From: Acidobacteriota bacterium
Lineage (GTDB): Bacteria > Acidobacteriota > Vicinamibacteria > Vicinamibacterales > UBA2999
DNA length: 11,325 nt
Assembly (NCBI GenBank): GCA_947465645.1
Contig: CANIBQ010000128.1
Span: 1-11,325, forward strand
Direction of reading: 5' to 3'
Part shown: in pieces, positions 7,109-11,325 of the stretch
Numbering within the stretch: position 1 is the stretch's first letter
Layout of the letters: each line of letters opens with the position of its first letter
Notes under the pieces: generated by a model
Database searches by the model: none
Told to the model about the DNA's origin: nothing
Seen by the model: the letters and a program-made list of their open reading frames with translations, nothing else
Position numbers and translations under genes: made by a program

Positions 7109-7795
7109 ATGGCGTTGATTGAGACCCGGGACCTCTGGAAAACCTACGTGATGGGCTCCGAGGAAATCCACGCGTTGCGCGGCGTGTCGGTCGAGATCGA
7201 GCGGGGCGAATACGTGGCGATCATGGGGCCGTCGGGCTCCGGCAAGTCGACTCTGATGAACCTCATTGGCTGCCTCGACACCCCGTCGAAGGGGAGTTAC
7301 CTGCTCAACGGCAAGCAGGTCAGCCAGATGAACGACAACGAGCTGGCGCGCATCCGCAACGAGGAGATCGGTTTCGTCTTCCAGACCTTTAATCTGCTGC
7401 CGCGCGCCACGGCGCTGCACAACGTGGAGCTGCCGCTCGTCTACGCCGGCGTGAGCTCGAAAGAGCGGGAAGCCCGAGCGAAAGCGGCACTCGAGAAAGT
7501 CGAGCTCGGGACCCGGATGACCCACCGGCCGAACGAGCTGTCAGGCGGCCAGCGGCAACGCGTCGCCGTCGCCCGCGCGCTGGTCAACAACCCGTCGATT
7601 CTGCTGGCGGACGAGCCCACCGGCAACCTCGACTCCAAGACCGGCGCTGAAATCATGGCGCTGTTCGCGCGGCTCCACCAGAGCGGCAACACCATCATCC
7701 TGGTCACCCACGAGGCCGACGTCGCCGCCTTCGCCAGGCGGGTGATTCACATCCGCGACGGGCAGGTAGAAAAAGACGTGGTACAAGCCGCGTAG
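7109..7795 (+). CDS. LolD/MacB-type ABC transporter ATP-binding protein, no permease nearby
   Basis: The 228-residue protein is an ABC ATPase of the LolD/MacB/FtsE-like class that powers permeases moving lipoproteins, peptides or drugs out of the inner membrane. It has Walker [10 protein letters not shown] (40-48), Q-loop Q92 in VFQTFNLLP, signature LSGGQ (144-148), Walker B with ADEPTGNLD (167-175) and H-loop H201. The [15 protein letters not shown] and PTGNLDS strings are characteristic of this subfamily. ATG 7109 is preferred because TAAGG (7097-7101) lies 7 bases upstream; an in-frame GTG at 7103 would add two residues and falls too close to that site. It has no visible permease partner: the next gene is convergent, with only 5 bases between the two stop codons. 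Partner permeases must be encoded elsewhere, so the substrate cannot be named. Confidence 0.93.
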   Translation: MALIETRDLWKTYVMGSEEIHALRGVSVEIERGEYVAIMGPSGSGKSTLMNLIGCLDTPSKGSYLLNGKQVSQMNDNELARIRNEEIGFVFQTFNLLPRATALHNVELPLVYAGVSSKEREARAKAALEKVELGTRMTHRPNELSGGQRQRVAVARALVNNPSILLADEPTGNLDSKTGAEIMALFARLHQSGNTIILVTHEADVAAFARRVIHIRDGQVEKDVVQAA

Positions 7796-7800
7796 GAGTT

Positions 7801-8682
7801 TCAGACTGCCGCCCAATGTCCTGCGGCAATCTCTGTGAGCGGCGCGTTCCGGTCGAACGTCGCCGGATTCAGCTCGATGCGCTGCCTCGGCGCGTCGGGA
7901 TCGAGCACGGGAATCGCGCTGAGCAGCGCCTGCGTGTATGGATGCGTCGGGTTCGCGAAGATCGCCCGCGTCTCGCCCATCTCGACGATCCTCCCCAGGT
8001 ACATAACGGCGACGCGACCGCAGATGTGCTCCACCAGCCTCAGGTCGTGCGCGATGAACAGGTAGGTCAGTTTCAGGCGGGCCTTGAGATCCATCAGGAG
8101 GGCGACCACTTGCGCCTGGATCGACACATCCAGCGCCGAGACGGCTTCATCCGCGATGATCAGGGCCGGGTTCAGCGCGATCGCGCGTGCGATGCCGATC
8201 CGTTGCCGTTGGCCGCCGCTGAATTCGTGCGGGTAGCGCGTCAGGTGCTCCGCGTCGAGGCCGACGAGCGCGAACAGCTCCGCAACGCGGTCGCGTCGCT
8301 CCGACCGGCTGCCGAGCCGATGGATGATCAGCGGCTCCTCGACGATGTCGCCGACTCGCATCCGGGGGTTGAGCGACGAGTACGGATCCTGAAAGACGAT
8401 CTGCATGTCGCGGCGCGCGAGCCGCAGCCGCTGGCGCGAAAACTGGAGCACGGGCTCGCCACGGAAGAGCACCTCGCCTGACGTCGGCTCGATCAGCCGC
8501 AGGATGCAGCGGCCGGTCGTGCTCTTGCCGCTTCCGGACTCGCCGACCAGGCCGAACATTTCTCCTTCGTCAATCGTGAAGCTGACATCGTCGACCGCCC
8601 TGACGACCGAGGGTTTCGAGAACACGCCCTGTCCGCGGGTGAAATGCTTGACGAGATGGCGGATCTCGAGCAGCGGCGGCAT
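7801..8682 (-). CDS. Peptide ABC transporter ATP-binding protein, DppF/OppF type
   Basis: The 293-residue ATPase belongs to the second nucleotide-binding subunit class of Opp/Dpp-type importers, which pairs with a DppD-type subunit to energise di- or oligopeptide uptake (some relatives move nickel or sugars). It has Walker [10 protein letters not shown] (47-55), Q98 in [12 protein letters not shown], signature FSGGQ (154-158), Walker B region [15 protein letters not shown] with D178/E179, and H212. The proline usually found after that Glu is Ala180, a conservative and not disabling change. HPYT (247-250) starts the oligopeptide-transporter C-terminal region, but the usual cysteine-bearing end is absent. 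The ATG (8680-8682) abuts the TAG of the DppD-type gene with no gap, so translation is probably coupled. The end is convergent with the LolD/MacB-type gene. Confidence 0.93.
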   Translation of the reverse strand: MPPLLEIRHLVKHFTRGQGVFSKPSVVRAVDDVSFTIDEGEMFGLVGESGSGKSTTGRCILRLIEPTSGEVLFRGEPVLQFSRQRLRLARRDMQIVFQDPYSSLNPRMRVGDIVEEPLIIHRLGSRSERRDRVAELFALVGLDAEHLTRYPHEFSGGQRQRIGIARAIALNPALIIADEAVSALDVSIQAQVVALLMDLKARLKLTYLFIAHDLRLVEHICGRVAVMYLGRIVEMGETRAIFANPTHPYTQALLSAIPVLDPDAPRQRIELNPATFDRNAPLTEIAAGHWAAV

Positions 8683-9513
8683 CTAGCGCTCACCCTCTCC
8701 GAGTGGATTGCCGAAGCCTCTCCCGAGGCCGGGGACAGCCGCCAGCAGCGTCCGAGTGTAGTCATGGGCCGGAGTGCGCAGGACCTGTCGTACCGGTCCT
8801 TGCTCGACGAGGCGCCCCTGGTGCATGACCGCGACGCGATCAGCCATTTCCGCAATGACGCCGAAGTCGTGGGTGATGAGCAGGAGCGCGAGGTTGTAGC
8901 GCGCCTTCAATTCGCGAAGCAGCTCGAGGACCTGTGCCTGAATGGTGACGTCGAGCGCTGTCGTCGGTTCATCGGCGATGATGAGCGGCGGCCGGCACGC
9001 AAGCGCGATGGCGATCATGACGCGCTGCCGCATCCCGCCGGAGAGCTGGTGCGGGTAGTCGCGCACGCGCCGCGCGGCGTCGGGGATCTTCACCGCGTCG
9101 AGCAGCTCGACTGCCGTGGCGCGCGCTTCGCTGCGCGACCCCAGGCCGTGGACGGTCAGCGCCTCGGCGATCTGGTCGCCGACCCGCATCACCGGGTTGA
9201 GCGCGGTCATCGGTTCCTGAAAGATGAGTGAGATCCGTGCGCCGCGCACCGCGCGCATCTCGCGCTCCGGCAGGGCGAGCAGGTCCCGGCCTTCGAACAG
9301 GACCCGCCCGGAGGTGATCCGCCCCGGCGGCTGCACGAGCCGGAGAATCGAGAACGCCGTGACCGACTTCCCGCTTCCGGACTCGCCGACAACCCCGAGG
9401 GTTTCACCGGCCGCGACGTGGAAGCTCACATCGTCGACGGCGGTGACCGAGGAGCGCTCCCCGGCGAACTGCACCGTCAGGTGCTGTACGTCGAGGAGAG
9501 GAGTCTCGCTCAC
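8683..9513 (-). CDS. Peptide ABC transporter ATP-binding protein, DppD/OppD type
   Basis: This 276-residue subunit pairs with the DppF-type neighbour as the heterodimeric motor of an Opp/Dpp-family importer. It has Walker [10 protein letters not shown] (43-51), Q99 in [12 protein letters not shown], signature LSGGM (157-161, the DppD-type variant), Walker [16 protein letters not shown] (180-194) and H215. The protein is short for the family (usually above 320 residues): the HPYT motif reads HDYT (250-253) and the chain ends soon after, without the C-terminal cysteine cluster of classic OppD/DppD. The start is GTG (9511-9513), whose last two bases are shared with the TGA of the upstream mutase gene, indicating translational coupling. 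Neither permease nor periplasmic binding protein is in the window. Confidence 0.93.
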   Translation of the reverse strand: MSETPLLDVQHLTVQFAGERSSVTAVDDVSFHVAAGETLGVVGESGSGKSVTAFSILRLVQPPGRITSGRVLFEGRDLLALPEREMRAVRGARISLIFQEPMTALNPVMRVGDQIAEALTVHGLGSRSEARATAVELLDAVKIPDAARRVRDYPHQLSGGMRQRVMIAIALACRPPLIIADEPTTALDVTIQAQVLELLRELKARYNLALLLITHDFGVIAEMADRVAVMHQGRLVEQGPVRQVLRTPAHDYTRTLLAAVPGLGRGFGNPLGEGER

Positions 9514-11075
9514 GCGCGTGAGGTGTCCTGATACTCGCCGAAGACGCCGCGCAACGCGTCGGCGATCTCGCCCAGGGTCGCCTTGCGCTCGACGGCGGTG
9601 ACGATCGGCGTCACCAGGTTGGCGCTGCCCCGCGCCGCGTCGGCGACGGCCGCGAGGGCGGCGCGGCAGTCGGCGTCGCCGCGACCGGCACGCAGCTCCC
9701 TGAGGCGGGCGATCTGGCGCCGCTCGATGTCCGGATCCACGCGAAACACGTCGATTGACGCTCCACTCTCCGTATGGCGATTCATGCCGACCACGACCGT
9801 ATCACCAGCATCGATCCGTTGCTGTGCCGTAAACGCCGCCTCCTGAATCTCCCGCTGAATGTAGCCCGTTTCGATGGCGGCCATGGTGCCGCCCATCGCA
9901 TCGATCCGGTCCAGGAGCGCCGTGGCGGCCCGCTCGATCTCATTCGTCAGAGATTCTATGGCGTACGCGCCGCCCAGCGGATCGACCGTATTCGCCACCC
10001 CGCTTTCATGCAGCAGGATCTGCTGCGTGCGCAGCGCGGTCGTGGCGCTGTCCTCGGTGGGCAGGGCCAGTGCCTCGTCGCGGCCGTTGCAGTGGAGCGA
10101 CTGGGTGCCACCGAGCACCGCCGCGAGTGCCTGCAGCGACACGCGCACGATGTTGTTGTCCGGCTGCTGCGCGGTCAGCGTGCTGCCCGCCGTCTGCGTG
10201 TGAAAGCGGAGCTGCAGTGCGCGCGGGTCGGTCGCGCCGAACCGGTCGCGCATGCGCCGTGCCCAGAGGCGGCGCGCCGCCCGGAACTTGGCAATCTCCT
10301 CCAGGAAATTGTTGTGCGCATTGAAGAAGAACGACAGGCGCTGGCCGAAGGCGTTGACGTCGAGCCCGGCGTCGATCGCCGCCTGGACGTAGGCGGTGCC
10401 ATGGGCGAGCGTGAACGCCACTTCCTGCACCGCGGTCGACCCGGCCTCGCGCATGTGGTAGCCGCTGATCGAGATCGAGTTCCAGCGGGGCAGCTCGCGC
10501 TCGCAGAACGCGATGATGTCGGTGACGATTCGCAGTGACGGCCGTGGCGGGTAGATGTAGGTTCCGCGCGCCACGTACTCTTTCAGGATGTCGTTCTGTA
10601 CTGTTCCCGCCAGCGCCCGCAGCGCGATGCCCTGCCGCCTGGAGACTGCCACGTAGAGCGCGAGCAGGATGATGGCGGTGGCATTGATGGTCATCGACGT
10701 CGAGACGCGCTCGAGCGGGATGCCGTCAAAGAGGGCGGCCATGTCGTCGAGCGAGTCGATCGCGACGCCCACCCGGCCGACTTCCCCGGCGGCGAGCGGA
10801 TGGTCGGAGTCGTAGCCGATCTGCGTCGGCAGGTCGAAGGCGACGCTCAGCCCGGTCATGCCCTGGGAGAGGAGGTACCGGTAGCGGCGGTTGGATTCGG
10901 CGGCATCGGCGAATCCCGCGTACTGACGCATCGTCCACGGCCGCCCGCGGTACATCGTCGGCTGGATACCTCGCGTATAGGGGAACGCGCCTGGGGCGCC
11001 GAGGTCGGTTTCCGGGCTGGTGTCCGCGAGGTCGTCAGGCGCGCAGTAGAGACGTTGGCGCGGGACCGATTCCAT
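9510..11075 (-). CDS. Methylmalonyl-CoA mutase catalytic (large) subunit without B12-binding domain
   Basis: The 521-residue protein is the TIM-barrel catalytic part of an adenosylcobalamin-dependent acyl-CoA mutase, interconverting methylmalonyl-CoA and succinyl-CoA, a step of propionate, odd-chain fatty acid and branched amino acid breakdown. The signature [15 protein letters not shown] is at 41-55. By alignment to Propionibacterium MutB, Y52, R170 and H207 correspond to Y89, R207 and H244, the residues that set methylmalonyl specificity; isobutyryl-CoA mutases have Phe and Gln at the first two. The chain ends before the roughly 130-residue cobalamin-binding domain with its DxHxxG motif, so a separate small subunit (McmA2-like) is required and is not in the window. 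Archaeal-type McmA1 proteins have this architecture. The ATG at 11075 is the only possible start: an in-frame TAA lies six codons upstream. It heads a minus-strand operon with the two ABC ATPase genes. Confidence 0.95.
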   Translation of the reverse strand: MESVPRQRLYCAPDDLADTSPETDLGAPGAFPYTRGIQPTMYRGRPWTMRQYAGFADAAESNRRYRYLLSQGMTGLSVAFDLPTQIGYDSDHPLAAGEVGRVGVAIDSLDDMAALFDGIPLERVSTSMTINATAIILLALYVAVSRRQGIALRALAGTVQNDILKEYVARGTYIYPPRPSLRIVTDIIAFCERELPRWNSISISGYHMREAGSTAVQEVAFTLAHGTAYVQAAIDAGLDVNAFGQRLSFFFNAHNNFLEEIAKFRAARRLWARRMRDRFGATDPRALQLRFHTQTAGSTLTAQQPDNNIVRVSLQALAAVLGGTQSLHCNGRDEALALPTEDSATTALRTQQILLHESGVANTVDPLGGAYAIESLTNEIERAATALLDRIDAMGGTMAAIETGYIQREIQEAAFTAQQRIDAGDTVVVGMNRHTESGASIDVFRVDPDIERRQIARLRELRAGRGDADCRAALAAVADAARGSANLVTPIVTAVERKATLGEIADALRGVFGEYQDTSRA

Positions 11076-11087
11076 CGGGTGCCGGCG

Positions 11088-11093
11088 ATCTTA
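11088..11093 (-). promoter_or_regulatory. Possible -10 element close to the mutase start
   Basis: On the minus strand TAAGAT ends 12 bases before the mutase ATG. No matching -35 was found and no Shine-Dalgarno sequence lies between it and the ATG, which would fit a leaderless or nearly leaderless transcript. This is a weak match that could arise by chance. Confidence 0.25.
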
Positions 11094-11130
11094 CTCCAAC
11101 CCCTTGTGTATCCCCGGTTAGCAGACCGCC

Positions 11131-11146
11131 GCCTGTTGGGGCAGGC
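11131..11146 (+). other. Small hairpin in the mutase upstream region
   Basis: GCCTG (11131-11135) and CAGGC (11142-11146) form a 5-bp inverted repeat around TTGGGG. It lies between the mutase start and the rightward promoter. It could be an operator half-site or mRNA structure; nothing further can be supported. Confidence 0.25.
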
Positions 11147-11168
11147 AGTTCGTCCGTTCGGAGTGTTC

Positions 11169-11223
11169 AAAAATGCCCGAAAAACGCCGCTTTGTTGACA
11201 CCCCTGCAGGCTGTCTCTACAAT
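11169..11223 (+). promoter_or_regulatory. Near-consensus sigma-70 promoter with UP-like A-tracts and GC-rich discriminator
   Basis: TTGACA (11195-11200) matches the -35 consensus exactly. After a 17-base spacer comes TACAAT (11218-11223), one mismatch from the -10 consensus. Two A5 runs (11169-11173 and 11180-11184), 11 bases apart, sit at about -59 and -48, as expected of a phased UP element. The discriminator GGCGCGC is GC-rich, a feature of stringently controlled rRNA and tRNA promoters in well-studied bacteria. Transcription should start near 11230 and run out of the window. This is by far the best promoter in the window. Confidence 0.75.
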
Positions 11224-11230
11224 GGCGCGC

Positions 11231-11245
11231 AGCCTTCATGAGGCT
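11231..11245 (+). other. Hairpin at the predicted 5' end of the rightward transcript
   Basis: AGCCT (11231-11235) and AGGCT (11241-11245) pair around TCATG, within a base or two of the predicted transcription start. Such a stem at an mRNA 5' end can slow decay; here it also contains an ATG (11238-11240) opening a 7-codon frame. Confidence 0.35.
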
Positions 11246-11257
11246 AAACCACTGTAA

Positions 11258-11325
11258 ATGAACACTTTTGGTGCCCAATCTCTGCCAGATCTCCCCGGTC
11301 ACGGCAGGTTCGGATTGGGAGACGC
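11258..11325 (+). CDS. Possible start of a rightward gene, truncated by the window edge
   Basis: ATG 11258 opens a frame that stays open for 22 codons to the window edge (MNTFGAQSLPDLPGHGRFG and three further residues). It lies about 28 bases after the predicted transcription start of the strong promoter. GAGG (11240-11243) is a possible ribosome binding site, but its 14-base spacing is long. The LPD...GRFG string is faintly like the N-terminus of tryptophan synthase beta chains, which is not enough to assign. The GC-rich discriminator and a nested stem-loop at 11274-11319 leave open that the product is a structured RNA instead. Confidence 0.3.
   Translation, partial: MNTFGAQSLPDLPGHGRFGLGD
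11274..11319 (+). other. Nested inverted repeats in the rightward transcript
   Basis: CCCAATC (11274-11280) pairs with GATTGGG (11313-11319), and inside this CTGCC (11282-11286) pairs with GGCAG (11303-11307). Together they make a two-step stem of 12 base pairs ending near the window edge. It falls within the first 100 bases of the predicted transcript. It may be a leader structure, part of an RNA gene, or chance folding in GC-rich coding sequence. Confidence 0.35.

Noticed and set aside
11241..11323. Cobalamin riboswitch near the B12-dependent mutase (ACTGTAA and GGGAGAC strings).
   Set aside because: The strings lie on the plus strand, pointing away from the mutase, and the upstream core of the cobalamin aptamer is missing.

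Overview
This is a high-GC bacterial chromosomal stretch with eight complete protein genes, one gene tail at the left edge and a promoter firing out of the right edge. The mix of genes and the short intergenic repeats suggest a soil- or sediment-type bacterium such as Acidobacteriota (Vicinamibacteria-like). That placement is an inference from gene style; no rRNA or other decisive marker lies in the window. No IS element, CRISPR array, tRNA or phage gene was seen.

Layout. Positions 1-42 are the last 13 codons of an unidentified gene, followed by a hairpin and about 450 bases with no convincing gene. A small YbaN/DUF454 membrane protein (509-883) and acetyl-CoA synthetase (1020-2981) read rightward, separated by a REP-like repeat block. 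The acs gene meets a convergent minus-strand gene (2974-3963) for a degenerate GGDEF protein, and the two coding ends overlap by 8 bases.

Divergent from that gene, after a 217-base intergenic region, a rightward pair encodes a PilB/GspE-type assembly ATPase (4181-6202) and a J-domain protein (6230-7048). The ATPase has an N-terminal MshEN c-di-GMP-binding module and an unusual C-terminal pair of zinc ribbons. A lone LolD/MacB-type ABC ATPase (7109-7795) follows.

The right third is a tightly packed minus-strand operon: methylmalonyl-CoA mutase catalytic subunit (11075-9510), then a DppD-type (9513-8683) and a DppF-type (8682-7801) peptide-transporter ATPase, with overlapping or abutting stop and start codons. 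Transporter permeases, binding protein and the B12-binding mutase subunit are not in the window. At 11195-11223 a near-consensus sigma-70 promoter with phased A-tracts points out of the window.

How the genes may work together. Acetyl-CoA synthetase and methylmalonyl-CoA mutase both handle short acyl-CoA intermediates, but nothing here ties them into one operon. The most interesting unit is 2974-7048. A GGDEF protein that has lost its catalytic residues but keeps an RxxD inhibitory-site motif is divergent from an ATPase whose N-terminus carries a c-di-GMP-binding motif, and a J-domain protein of unrecognised C-terminal family follows. This looks like a c-di-GMP-responsive pilus or secretion module, inferred from motifs and gene order only.
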